From the NCBI GenBank assembly GCA_949286215.1, contig CASDYX010000011.1:1-48220 (forward strand): a DNA stretch of 48,220 nucleotides, read 5' to 3'. A model generated the notes under the pieces. The model was not told where the DNA came from and made no database searches. It saw only the letters and a list, made by a program, of their open reading frames with translations. The position numbers and the translations under genes were made by a program. The DNA is from an uncultured Pseudomonadota bacterium. Its GTDB lineage: Bacteria; Pseudomonadota; Alphaproteobacteria; RF32; CAG-239. Positions within the stretch are counted from its first letter, which is position 1; every line of letters starts with the position of its first letter. Of this stretch, positions 9,952-18,155 are shown one piece after another.

Positions 9952-10842
9952 ATGGAAACTAAAATTTTTCAGCCGGTAGTAAAATCATTTGTGGTAGAAT
10001 TTGTAAACAACCACACAGAAAAACAGGATTTAGAAGGCCTCTCTCCGGATAAGAGAACAGCTAAAGCAAAAGAAATTCTGGAGAAAAAGGTATCAACTCT
10101 GCCTCGTGCAGCCGTAAAACAGCTGTGCAGCGAGTTAAAAACACTCACAGGCAAACAAAAACGGACTTCTCTGTTCACTAAAACGCCGGAATTGGCAACT
10201 TTCGCCAATCTGGTAGAACATTTCTCTGGTGATGCAGATTGCACCATAGAAATGACCAAAGAACAATGTATTGCGTTTTGGGCTAGGGAAACTCAAGCCT
10301 CTCCGGAAAAACTGCTTTCTGCCTCCATTGACGGACAAGTCATCACCCGCGTTCTCGCAATTCGAATGTGCGAGTTCTGCGAAGACATTACCGGTCGTCA
10401 GATTTTGGCATCAGAGTCTCGAACTCCAATGCAATACCTTGGCGAAGAAACGACCTTTGGAGATATCATAGATTACTTCACCGTAGGGTCGAAGAAAATC
10501 AACGATATTCGTTGTCGTATCTTCAAAGCCGCACTGGAATACATCATGGCTTACTTATCTTTGTTCCGCGGGGAAGTAACCAAAGCTTATGCCCTCAACT
10601 GTGGGCTTGAGCTCAAAGATGAGGAAATCAAACTCTTCGAAGAAAAACCCGTATTCGACTGCAAAAATCCGGACTTTTCCGGAGAACGCGATTGGGATCT
10701 TCCTATCTGGTGGACAGAAGATCAACTTGGTCTCCAACTCCCCGGAAAGTTCGATTGGATAACAGAAAAAACAAAAGCCAAGGATATCATCGACGCCTTT
10801 GTTTACGCCAAAGAAACAAGGCTGAAATCAGGAAAAGAATAA
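9952..10842 (+). CDS. Unrecognised 296-residue cytoplasmic protein
   Basis: I do not recognise a family. The protein is mainly helical in composition, with no signal peptide or membrane segment. Cysteines are scattered (MCEFCEDITG near residue 140 is a C-x-x-C, but no second pair is clear). The C-terminal half is acidic with several Trp residues (DWDLPIWW near 248). It stands alone with an own upstream AT-rich leader of ~110 bases and its own terminator. A nearby XRE regulator reads toward it from the other side. The start codon lacks a clear Shine-Dalgarno. Confidence 0.75.
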   Translation: METKIFQPVVKSFVVEFVNNHTEKQDLEGLSPDKRTAKAKEILEKKVSTLPRAAVKQLCSELKTLTGKQKRTSLFTKTPELATFANLVEHFSGDADCTIEMTKEQCIAFWARETQASPEKLLSASIDGQVITRVLAIRMCEFCEDITGRQILASESRTPMQYLGEETTFGDIIDYFTVGSKKINDIRCRIFKAALEYIMAYLSLFRGEVTKAYALNCGLELKDEEIKLFEEKPVFDCKNPDFSGERDWDLPIWWTEDQLGLQLPGKFDWITEKTKAKDIIDAFVYAKETRLKSGKE

Positions 10843-10866
10843 AACTTTTCCAAACGACAAAACAAA

Positions 10867-10896
10867 AAGGACGGTTTTTTCAAACCGCCCTTTTTT
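10867..10896. terminator. Terminator between convergent genes
   Basis: AAGGACGGTTT pairs with AAACCGCCCTT (one A-C mismatch) over a four-base loop, followed by a T run on the plus strand and an A run on the other side. It can serve both the unknown plus-strand gene and the minus-strand regulator gene ending at 10902. Confidence 0.8.
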
Positions 10897-10901
10897 GTTG
10901 T

Positions 10902-11357
10902 CTAAAATAACTCGTTTTCCTTATCGCTTGAAGAAGAAATACTCATCATCAACTCCAGCATAGTCCGCGCCAACTCTCTATCTTTAATCTGATAATAAGC
11001 TTGTGCCAAAGTTTTACTTTCTTCCCAAGTCATCGGGTCATCAAATTTCTCCAATATCTCACTTGATAATACTTGTCTTGGACTTTTTTTGGCTGCCTCA
11101 TCATCAATATCTGCAAAAAAATAATCTATACCAACCCCCAAAACTTTACTTATATCATATAATCTACTGGCACTTACACGGTTAGCCCCTTTTTCATATT
11201 TTTGAATTTGTTGAAAGGTTAAACCAAGAGCCGAAGACAATTTCTCCATAGACCAACCTAATTCATTTCTTCTTTCACAAATCTTTTTACCAACCGCCAC
11301 ATCAACCGGATTCGGGCTACCGTCATCCAACCGACCTCTTTTATTTTTCTTCACCAT
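10902..11357 (-). CDS. XRE-family transcriptional regulator
   Basis: DNA-binding regulator of unknown target, 151 residues. The Cro/C1-type helix-turn-helix spans about residues 18-75, with WSMEKLSSALGL and QQIQKYEKGANRVSASRL as the recognition part. This pattern is widespread in alphaproteobacterial regulators that carry a short helical C-terminal tail. A longer reading frame opens upstream at 11390, but the ATG at 11357 is preceded by AAGGAG at a proper spacing, so I choose it. The tail ends in a Ser/Asp/Glu-rich stretch. It could control the neighbouring unknown gene, but nothing in the sequence proves that. Confidence 0.85.
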   Translation of the reverse strand: MVKKNKRGRLDDGSPNPVDVAVGKKICERRNELGWSMEKLSSALGLTFQQIQKYEKGANRVSASRLYDISKVLGVGIDYFFADIDDEAAKKSPRQVLSSEILEKFDDPMTWEESKTLAQAYYQIKDRELARTMLELMMSISSSSDKENELF

Positions 11358-11439
11358 AAATACTCCTTCTAACGGGCATATAGTGCCCAAAACATTTACT
11401 TATGGTTGAACTATAAAACAAAATACAAGACAAATCAAC

Positions 11440-12348
11440 CTAAGAATGTTTTTGTGCCAAAGGATGCAATTTTTGGACGGTTTTTATAAGTTTATCAGAG
11501 ATAATATGCGTATAAATTTCGGTAGTATTAATACTTTCATGTCCCAACATTTTTTGCACAGACCGCAAATCAACATCATTATTAAGCAAATGCGTGGCAA
11601 AAGAGTGGCGTAGAACGTGCGGTGTAACTTTTTGAGGGGAAATACCGGCATGAATAGCAATTTCTTTCAGGTGCTTAAAAAAAGTGTCTCTGGTGATGTG
11701 TCCTGAGGTCGAAGACTTTGATGGAAACAACCAAATAGATTTTCTTCCGCCTTTAATAAAATAATCCCGATAAGACACATAATCCAACACCGCCTCAACC
11801 GCCTGAGGAGCCACCGGAACAATTCTTTCTTTACTCCCCTTACCTCGGATTAAAATTTGCCTTTTATCAAAATTAATACAATTTTCAGGCAAAGAAACCA
11901 ATTCCGAAACCCGCAACCCACAAGCATACATCAATTCCAACATCACGCACATTCGACGCCCTGCCGGTGAATTTTCTTCTTTTGCCGCTTGAATAAGTTG
12001 TTTTATTTCCTCTCTGGTCAAAAACTTTGGCAAAGGTTTTTGCTGTTTTGGTGTTTGCACATCTGCCGCCGGATTTTCTTTAATAATTTTATCGGTATAG
12101 AGAAATTTAAAAAATTCTCTTACGGCAGAAATCTTCCTTGCCACCGTCTTTGAAGAGAGTTGTTCTTTTTTGCTCAAATATTGCACAAAATCAGCAATAT
12201 CATCAGCGGAAATATTTTTTAAAGACACATTTCCGCAATACTCCAAAAATTGAGACACATCACGTCCATATGCCTCAAGAGTATTTTGAGCCGCCCCTCT
12301 TTCGGCCGACATCATCTCCAAAAAACGGTTAACAACAGATTCCGCCAT
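11440..12348 (-). CDS. xerD: Tyrosine recombinase XerD
   Basis: Site-specific recombinase that resolves chromosome dimers at dif with XerC and FtsK. The 302 residues comprise a core-binding SAM-like domain (~5-90) and a catalytic domain. The catalytic residues are visible: Arg in ACGLRVSEL, Lys in RGKGSKER, His-x-x-Arg in HVLRHSFATH, His in LGHESI, and the Tyr nucleophile in TEIYTHI near residue 285. It is placed next to aroK, as xerD is in many alphaproteobacteria, which favours XerD over XerC. The start codon abuts the stop of the small ORF upstream. Confidence 0.9.
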   Translation of the reverse strand: MAESVVNRFLEMMSAERGAAQNTLEAYGRDVSQFLEYCGNVSLKNISADDIADFVQYLSKKEQLSSKTVARKISAVREFFKFLYTDKIIKENPAADVQTPKQQKPLPKFLTREEIKQLIQAAKEENSPAGRRMCVMLELMYACGLRVSELVSLPENCINFDKRQILIRGKGSKERIVPVAPQAVEAVLDYVSYRDYFIKGGRKSIWLFPSKSSTSGHITRDTFFKHLKEIAIHAGISPQKVTPHVLRHSFATHLLNNDVDLRSVQKMLGHESINTTEIYTHIISDKLIKTVQKLHPLAQKHS

Positions 12349-12492
12349 TTACTTATTCAAAAAAGAATTTTCCAAAGGTTGTTCTACTTGTTCAACTTTC
12401 AACGGAACTTCTTGGCTGGCCACAAACAAAACGGCGGCAATCAAAGCAATTCCAATAACATAGTAGATAAAATTTGATTTTTTCTGTCTCAT
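12349..12492 (-). CDS. Small single-span membrane protein
   Basis: A 47-residue ORF on the minus strand directly before xerD, with its TAA at 12351-12349 touching the xerD ATG. The protein starts MRQKKSNFIYYV, has one hydrophobic helix (about residues 8-25) and a short acidic tail ending FLNK. The charge pattern predicts the N terminus inside and the tail in the periplasm. AAGG lies about 10 bases upstream of the ATG. The zero-gap junction argues that it is translated and coupled to xerD. Its function is unknown. Confidence 0.6.
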   Translation of the reverse strand: MRQKKSNFIYYVIGIALIAAVLFVASQEVPLKVEQVEQPLENSFLNK

Positions 12493-12584
12493 AAGCTATA
12501 ACCTTAAAAAAAATGTTGATAAAAAAACAAGTCTTTATATTATCTAGCATAATAAACTTGAAAGAAGAATTAAAAAAATAAACC

Positions 12585-13121
12585 ATGACCAAAAAAATAG
12601 ATAAAATAATATTGCTTGTAGGATTGATGGGCAGCGGCAAAACCAGCGTTGGCAAAAGATTGGCTAAAAAATTAAATTTGCCTTTTGTTGACGGCGACCA
12701 AGAAATAGAAAAAGCCGCAGGATTATCTTTGGTAGATGTTCTAAAATGTTTTGGCGAAGAAGAATATCGCGCCGGAGAAAAAAGAGTAATGAAACGCCTT
12801 CTTCAAGGCAGTCCTTGCGTTTTGGCCTCAGGCGGCGGCTCCTTTGTAGCCGATCAAACCCGCGCTTTAGCCAAACTTCATGCTATCACAATTTGGCTCA
12901 AAGCCGATATTGATGTTTTATACAATCGCACCGCCGGCCGTAAACATCGCCCGTTTTTGGAAGGCGACGATTCGCATCTTAAAAACAAATTAGAAAAATA
13001 TATCTCCGAAGAATATCCTTATTATTCCGAGGCCGATATAGTTGTCGAAACCAAAGAAGAACAAGTAGATAATACGGTTCAACGCGTTATTGATGCCATC
13101 AACAAATTTCTAAGCAAATAA
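12585..13121 (+). CDS. aroK: Shikimate kinase AroK
   Basis: Phosphorylates shikimate at the 3-hydroxyl in aromatic amino-acid and folate precursor synthesis. The 178-residue P-loop kinase has Walker A GLMGSGKTSVGK near residue 15, the shikimate-binding D-x-D segment (VDGDQEIE near 36), ASGGGSF near 85 and the lid segment with AGRKHRPFL near 120. It is divergent from the small ORF/xerD pair. The partner gene aroB, often next, is not here; a terminator follows directly. Confidence 0.94.
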   Translation: MTKKIDKIILLVGLMGSGKTSVGKRLAKKLNLPFVDGDQEIEKAAGLSLVDVLKCFGEEEYRAGEKRVMKRLLQGSPCVLASGGGSFVADQTRALAKLHAITIWLKADIDVLYNRTAGRKHRPFLEGDDSHLKNKLEKYISEEYPYYSEADIVVETKEEQVDNTVQRVIDAINKFLSK

Positions 13122-13152
13122 AAAAGGCTGCAAATTGCAGCCTTTTCTTTTT
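13122..13152. terminator. Terminator between aroK and the ADP-dependent kinase gene
   Basis: AAAGGCTGCAA pairs with TTGCAGCCTTT and T-rich sequence follows on the plus strand, with A-rich sequence on the other strand. It lies between convergent genes and can work in both directions. Confidence 0.85.
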
Positions 13153-13157
13153 TAGTT

Positions 13158-14555
13158 TTATCTGGCACCTATGAGCGACAAAGAAGAGATAGTATCTCCC
13201 ATACCCACCAAGGTTAAAGGTTTTTCCACCAAAATTGTCGGCAAAGCAATCAAATCATAACCCTCAACTTCAGTTATACCTGTTTCAAGCAAAGTCGGAG
13301 ACTTAAGCAATTCAGCCAAATCAGCTAACTCATCTAATCCCACATCGGCAACTTTTTGCCCATGAGCCCATAAAAGGTTTTCTTTATTATGAATATTTCC
13401 GGTTCCGGCCTTGCTGGCAGCAATGGTTGCCGCCAACATCATACCCCTTAAATTAGCCTCAGGTGTAATTTTGAAACCTTTATCTTGCAAGGTCATATAC
13501 AAACCAAACATATGAAGTTGGATTCGAGGTGTTTTAAGTTTGTTTTTAATCTCCAATAGCGCCTCAAACAAATTTTTGCTATGTGTATCTTCATTACACT
13601 TTTGAGCCAAATCTTCACAACCGATAACTTCCAAAACATCAATAGCTTCGCGCTCATTAATTCCGACAGAATCAACTTTAGGAGCAACTTCATCAACAAT
13701 AGCTTTACGCACAGCTATATCTTGAGTAGAAGCAATTTCCAAATGGACAATATCACCATTTTCTTTCCAATTTTCAATAATCGGCAAAGATTTCTTAATA
13801 AGGTTAACCCCGTCATTTTGCTTGGTTAAAGCATGAAAACCCGACAAAATCACATAATCCATTTTTTGGATAGTGGTTGCTTCAACAAAGCTTTTATCCA
13901 TAACCAAATGCAAATTCAACGGATCATAAGTTGCAATAAATCGGTTAGATTTCGGGCAAACAAAAGTTTCTCCCTCAAAAGTAAAGCTATCCCCTTTATC
14001 AAATTCAATAATCCAGTGAATCAAAGGAATATCTTCTTTTCTATCAATCAGGTAAGCTGGTTTTTCTTTTCCGTTATCATCAAAGGACACCAAATTATCC
14101 AATTTCAAAAACTGCTCAGCTTGGAGTTTTGGTAAAGAGTTCGCATGAGCAAAAACTTTATTCACCCCAACCACAGCCAAAACATTGGCAACGATTCCAC
14201 CTTGTCCGCCCATTTGCAAGCGGTCATATCCCAAATGTTGAACCATCCAATCAAAAACAATTTTATCTTCGGTCAACCACTCTTCGGCAATACCTCTGGT
14301 AAAGCACTTAAAAATACCTTTAATCACATCACTTCCGAATAAAAGTTTATTATTTCCTTTTTCAGAAAGTTTTTTCAAATTCAAACCGGAGGCTTGTGCC
14401 AACTCAGCAATTTTAGAACCTTTAATTTTAAGCACGGCATCAATATTTGCATTAAAAGCCGTTGCCGCCGAACTAACTTTTTTCACATTTTCCAAAACCT
14501 GAGGAACATGACTAAATTTATCAGCCCAAACTTTTTTCAAACCAGATTTATCCAT
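13158..14555 (-). CDS. ADP-dependent glucokinase/phosphofructokinase family protein
   Basis: The 465-residue protein carries hallmarks of the ribokinase-fold ADP-dependent sugar kinases known best from archaea and animals. A glycine-rich substrate segment MGGQGGIVAN lies near residue 118, the metal/phosphate-binding NEREA near 300, and the GMGDTISS loop with the catalytic Asp near 455. ADP rather than ATP would donate the phosphate; whether the sugar is glucose or fructose-6-phosphate cannot be decided by eye. GAGGA precedes the ATG. It lies 17 bases downstream of the Mic60-like gene, suggesting co-transcription. Family members are rare in bacteria, so transfer is plausible. Confidence 0.8.
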   Translation of the reverse strand: MDKSGLKKVWADKFSHVPQVLENVKKVSSAATAFNANIDAVLKIKGSKIAELAQASGLNLKKLSEKGNNKLLFGSDVIKGIFKCFTRGIAEEWLTEDKIVFDWMVQHLGYDRLQMGGQGGIVANVLAVVGVNKVFAHANSLPKLQAEQFLKLDNLVSFDDNGKEKPAYLIDRKEDIPLIHWIIEFDKGDSFTFEGETFVCPKSNRFIATYDPLNLHLVMDKSFVEATTIQKMDYVILSGFHALTKQNDGVNLIKKSLPIIENWKENGDIVHLEIASTQDIAVRKAIVDEVAPKVDSVGINEREAIDVLEVIGCEDLAQKCNEDTHSKNLFEALLEIKNKLKTPRIQLHMFGLYMTLQDKGFKITPEANLRGMMLAATIAASKAGTGNIHNKENLLWAHGQKVADVGLDELADLAELLKSPTLLETGITEVEGYDLIALPTILVEKPLTLVGMGDTISSLSLIGAR

Positions 14556-14572
14556 TTTCTCAATCCTCTAAA

Positions 14573-15592
14573 CTAATTATTTTTTAAGCTGTTAACCTTC
14601 ATCAAAGCCAACGAATGAGCTGAAATATTGGCAATAGCTTGATTAAAATTAACCTTAGCCTGAGCTTTATCCATCCAAACTTTTAAAATTTCGTTATCGG
14701 TAACAACCGGATTATTCATCTGGTGTAATTCATCCAAAGCCTGACGCAAATTACCTGCATCAACCAAATTTTTCACTTTTTTGAACATATTTTTATCTTG
14801 TTGTTCACTTTGTGGAACAGCCAAATCATTAACTCTTTTAACCTTCACTACTTCGCTGAGTTTAATATTAAGTTTTTCTTTCCAGCTTTTGCCTTCCAAA
14901 CTTTGTTTTTCACTAACTTTTACCAAGTTTTTATAAATTTTTTGGAATTGGGTTTTTAATTCATTTTGAGACATCACACCTTCATTTGCATAACGCAAAA
15001 TAGTTGCGACATCATTTTGAATATCTTTATCATCTTTAGCTAATTGATTTAAGATTTCGGCCTCATAAACAAAATTAACCCCATTATCGGCACATTCACG
15101 CACCATCATGGTAGCCGTTAAAACCAAAGCCCCGTCATCACTGATTTTTGCCAAAGTATCTAACTTTTCTTCAATTTTATCCAAACGGGTAACAATACCC
15201 AACACGGTAGCCACATCTGCCTTAGAATTAATCACATTTAAATTTTGTTGTTCGATGGCAGAAATTTTATCTTCTACTTGAGACAAATCCAACTCAGCAT
15301 TTGATTGTTGCGGCAAAGAATTAACCTGCATTTGCAACTGAGCTATTTGGTTTTGCAATAAAGAAATCTGCTGATAGAGCATATTTTCTCTTTGGTAAGC
15401 ATTTTCGTCTTGAACAGAACTGGTCTTAACCCAATTCGTCATTTTTTGCACCAAAGCCGGATTTTGCCATACGCCATAACCAACCATACAAACAACAATT
15501 AAAGAAAAAGTCTTAAACATAATATGCCGAGATTTTGTTTTATTAGGTTGAGCAACATCAATTTCTTGTTTTTTTTCAGTATTTTTGACCAT
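14573..15592 (-). CDS. Mic60/mitofilin-like inner-membrane protein
   Basis: The 339-residue protein has a short charged N terminus, one transmembrane helix (~25-43), a Gln-rich coiled coil (~65-150) and a helical C-terminal region (~170-335). That is the layout of alphaproteobacterial homologues of mitochondrial Mic60 (COG4223), which shape inner-membrane folds and contact the outer membrane. The position divergent from tsaD also matches, since alphaproteobacterial mic60 usually lies in the hemC-hemD block opposite tsaD. Those heme genes are absent here. The assignment rests on architecture and neighbourhood, not on a strong motif. AAGGA precedes the ATG. Confidence 0.65.
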   Translation of the reverse strand: MVKNTEKKQEIDVAQPNKTKSRHIMFKTFSLIVVCMVGYGVWQNPALVQKMTNWVKTSSVQDENAYQRENMLYQQISLLQNQIAQLQMQVNSLPQQSNAELDLSQVEDKISAIEQQNLNVINSKADVATVLGIVTRLDKIEEKLDTLAKISDDGALVLTATMMVRECADNGVNFVYEAEILNQLAKDDKDIQNDVATILRYANEGVMSQNELKTQFQKIYKNLVKVSEKQSLEGKSWKEKLNIKLSEVVKVKRVNDLAVPQSEQQDKNMFKKVKNLVDAGNLRQALDELHQMNNPVVTDNEILKVWMDKAQAKVNFNQAIANISAHSLALMKVNSLKNN

Positions 15593-15683
15593 CTTAAAAT
15601 CCTTATGTGATAATTCTTGGCAACAATTTTTTTATAGTGTATATAATTTAAAAAAAACTGCAATACAAAAACGGATAAACAAC

Positions 15684-16760
15684 ATGTTAGTACTTGGTAT
15701 AGAAAGCAGTTGCGACGAAACCGCGGCTGCCATAGTCAATGAGAAGAGAGAAATTTTAGGACAAAGCCTCCTTTCGCAAGAAGAGCACAAAGTTTTTGGT
15801 GGCGTTGTACCAGAAATTGCGGCTCGTTCTCACTTAGACCATATAGATGAAATTATTGAACATTGCGTTAACAAAGCCGGCATCAAGTTAGAAGACTTGG
15901 ACGCCATTGCCGCCTCATCTGGCCCGGGTTTAATCGGCGGAGTTGTTGTTGGTGTTATGGCAGCCAAAGCCCTGGCTCTGGCCTTAAACAAACCTTTCAT
16001 TGCTGTCAATCACTTGGAAGGACACGCCCTTTGTGCTCGCCTGACCGAAGACGTTACTTATCCTTATTTATTGCTCTTAGTTTCGGGCGGACATTGCCAA
16101 ATTTTGATTGTCAAAGGCGTTGGTGATTTTGAAAGACTGGGCACCACTATTGATGATGCCGCAGGAGAAGCTTTTGATAAAGTAGCCAAAATGCTCAATC
16201 TTGGCTACCCCGGAGGTCCGATGATAGAAAAAATGGCCTCTGTCGGTAATCCCGATAGATTCCCACTGCCTCGCCCACTGCAAAATTCAGGTGATTGCAA
16301 TTTATCCTTTTCAGGCTTAAAAACAGCAGTCCGTAAGATTATTGAATCTTATTCTCCTGACGGAAAAATCGAACACGCCATTATGCGTAAACGTGACGCT
16401 GCCGACATCTGTGCCGCTTTTCAAACCGCCGCCACGGATTGTCTAACCCACAAACTCAAAAAAGCCATTTCTTATTTCAAACAAAATTATCCCGAAGGTA
16501 AAGATTTGGTTGTTTCAGGTGGTGTTGCCGCCAATACTTTCTTAAGAGAAAGTCTCAAAAAATTAGCCGACAAACACCAACTGCAATTTTCGGCACCTCC
16601 GATTAAATATTGCACTGACAATGGTGTAATGATTGCTTGGGCAGGACTTGAAAGATTTCAAAAAGGCCTAACCGATACTCTAGACTTCAAACCGCGCCCA
16701 CGTTGGCCGTTAGATGCCAATGCCCCCAAAGCAGCCGGTGCCGGAGGTGTCAAAGCATGA
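15684..16760 (+). CDS. tsaD: tRNA threonylcarbamoyladenosine transferase TsaD
   Basis: Transfers threonylcarbamoyl to A37 of ANN-decoding tRNAs with TsaB and TsaE. The 358-residue ASKHA-fold protein starts MLVLGIESSCDETAAA, carries the metal-binding HLEGH near residue 110, LLLVSGGHCQ near 132, and ends with the CTDNGVMIAWAG segment. The frame is open upstream to 15585, but the family start is the ATG at 15684. It overlaps nth by ATGA, so the two are coupled. TsaE is encoded about 16 kb away in this window. Confidence 0.95.
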   Translation: MLVLGIESSCDETAAAIVNEKREILGQSLLSQEEHKVFGGVVPEIAARSHLDHIDEIIEHCVNKAGIKLEDLDAIAASSGPGLIGGVVVGVMAAKALALALNKPFIAVNHLEGHALCARLTEDVTYPYLLLLVSGGHCQILIVKGVGDFERLGTTIDDAAGEAFDKVAKMLNLGYPGGPMIEKMASVGNPDRFPLPRPLQNSGDCNLSFSGLKTAVRKIIESYSPDGKIEHAIMRKRDAADICAAFQTAATDCLTHKLKKAISYFKQNYPEGKDLVVSGGVAANTFLRESLKKLADKHQLQFSAPPIKYCTDNGVMIAWAGLERFQKGLTDTLDFKPRPRWPLDANAPKAAGAGGVKA

Positions 16761-17395
16761 TTCGCCCCACTTCTGAAATTTTAGAGATTATGGAAATCTT
16801 TAACCAAAGAGATCCAAATCCCAAATGCGAACTCAACTATACCAATGCTTATACCTTATTGGTTGCGGTTGTTTTGTCGGCTCAAAGCACAGACAAAGGT
16901 GTCAATAAAGCCACTGAAGAATTATTCAGGATAGCAGATACCCCACAAAAAATGCTTTCTCTTGGGTTAGAAAAACTCAAAACTTACATCAAAACCATAG
17001 GACTATATAATAACAAAGCCAAAAACATCATCGCTTTGTCAGAAGAACTTGTAAAAAATCATCAAGGAATTGTTCCCGAAGATAGAAATATCTTAGAAAC
17101 TCTCCCCGGTGTTGGGCGAAAAACCGCCAATGTTGTGCTCAATGTTTGGTTTAATCAACCTACTTTAGCGGTTGATACTCATGTAATGCGTATTTCGCAC
17201 CGTCTTAATTTGAGTGACGGCAAAACCCCGCTTAAAGTAGAAGAAGATTTACTCAAAGTTTTGCCACAAAACTATGTAAAAAACGCCAACCACTGGCTGG
17301 TACTTTTTGGTCGTTATATTTGCAAAGCTCAAAAACCAGACTGCGCCAATTGTCCTCTACAAAAATTCTGTCACTCAACGGATAAATTGATTTAA
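16757..17395 (+). CDS. nth: Endonuclease III Nth
   Basis: Bifunctional DNA glycosylase/AP lyase for oxidised pyrimidines. The 212 residues include the helix-hairpin-helix LPGVGRKTANVV near residue 115 with the catalytic Lys, the catalytic Asp in VDTHV near 138, and four cysteines for a 4Fe-4S cluster (C-x6-C-x2-C-x5-C) near the C terminus. The ATG at 16757 overlaps the tsaD stop codon; the longer open frame starting at 16703 lies inside tsaD. Confidence 0.95.
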   Translation: MIRPTSEILEIMEIFNQRDPNPKCELNYTNAYTLLVAVVLSAQSTDKGVNKATEELFRIADTPQKMLSLGLEKLKTYIKTIGLYNNKAKNIIALSEELVKNHQGIVPEDRNILETLPGVGRKTANVVLNVWFNQPTLAVDTHVMRISHRLNLSDGKTPLKVEEDLLKVLPQNYVKNANHWLVLFGRYICKAQKPDCANCPLQKFCHSTDKLI

Positions 17396-17401
17396 AAAGA
17401 A

Positions 17402-17436
17402 AAAACCCTGAAAATTATTTCAGGGTTTTGTTTTTG
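17402..17436. terminator. Terminator shared by nth and the phosphatase gene
   Basis: AAACCCTGAAA pairs with TTTCAGGGTTT around a short loop, with T-rich sequence after it on the plus strand. The stop codon of the convergent minus-strand gene (17415-17417) sits inside the hairpin loop. Confidence 0.8.
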
Positions 17437-18086
17437 AAAATAGTACAGATTTTTTGCCAATCAAATTGTTCATTTAAATTGCTTATTTCTTCCAGATAAT
17501 CAAACACCTCTTCGGGATTAACATTTTTAACACCATCAAAGACTTTATTGATATCTTTTCTCTTTGTTCCGAAAAGTCTGCTTTGATAAATACTCAGCAT
17601 ATTCGGTTCAAAAGCAGGAAGTTTAGAAGCTTGAACTTTACCGGCAAATATATTTTTCCAAGAATCACTTTCCAACACCAAACATTCACCGGGGGCAACA
17701 AAATACGAAAACTTGAAAAAAAGATAAGACAAAGTATCAATCACCGGCAAATGAGTTACCAAATGCAGATGATTTAAATCTGAACTTTCACATTGATTTT
17801 TCAAATCTTCCCACACAATTCGAAGAGTATTTTGCGAAGCACTTTCGGTAAGCTGCTTCAGAACAGTAACTTGATTTTCATCACCACCGGCACCGATTGC
17901 ATTCAAACAAGCCGTAACGTTTGCCCTCGGCATTGGAGAAGAATAAATTTTATTTACACCACCAGACAAACTTTTCAATTGTTTTCCGCGGTAAAAAGCC
18001 TCAACCATACTATAGTCAAGCAACGGCATCGAGCTTGTAAAATCATAAGCGCCATGCCTTCCGATTGTTAAAAATTTCTTTTTCAT
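17415..18086 (-). CDS. Histidine phosphatase superfamily protein
   Basis: The 223-residue protein begins with the RHG-type motif (LTIGRHGAYDF). It has IYSSPMPRANVTA near residue 50, with the second Arg, and the late histidine in HLVTHLPVID near 105, all in branched-histidine-phosphatase order. The C-terminal third (from ~150) is not family-like and ends in helices. The substrate is unknown; SixA-type or small-molecule phosphatase roles are both possible. The open frame reaches a TTG at 18113, but ATG 18086 (or 18092) is more likely. No clear Shine-Dalgarno is visible. Confidence 0.65.
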   Translation of the reverse strand: MKKKFLTIGRHGAYDFTSSMPLLDYSMVEAFYRGKQLKSLSGGVNKIYSSPMPRANVTACLNAIGAGGDENQVTVLKQLTESASQNTLRIVWEDLKNQCESSDLNHLHLVTHLPVIDTLSYLFFKFSYFVAPGECLVLESDSWKNIFAGKVQASKLPAFEPNMLSIYQSRLFGTKRKDINKVFDGVKNVNPEEVFDYLEEISNLNEQFDWQKICTIFKNKTLK

Positions 18087-18155
18087 AATCATACAATTTA
18101 GAAAATAATACAAAATATGAAAAGCAACATAAATGAAAGCATATCAAAAGTCAAG

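Noticed and set aside
15585..15683. Extended N terminus for TsaD
   Set aside because: The frame is open to 15585, but the extra residues are not family-like and would overlap the divergent gene start; the ATG at 15684 begins the conserved protein.
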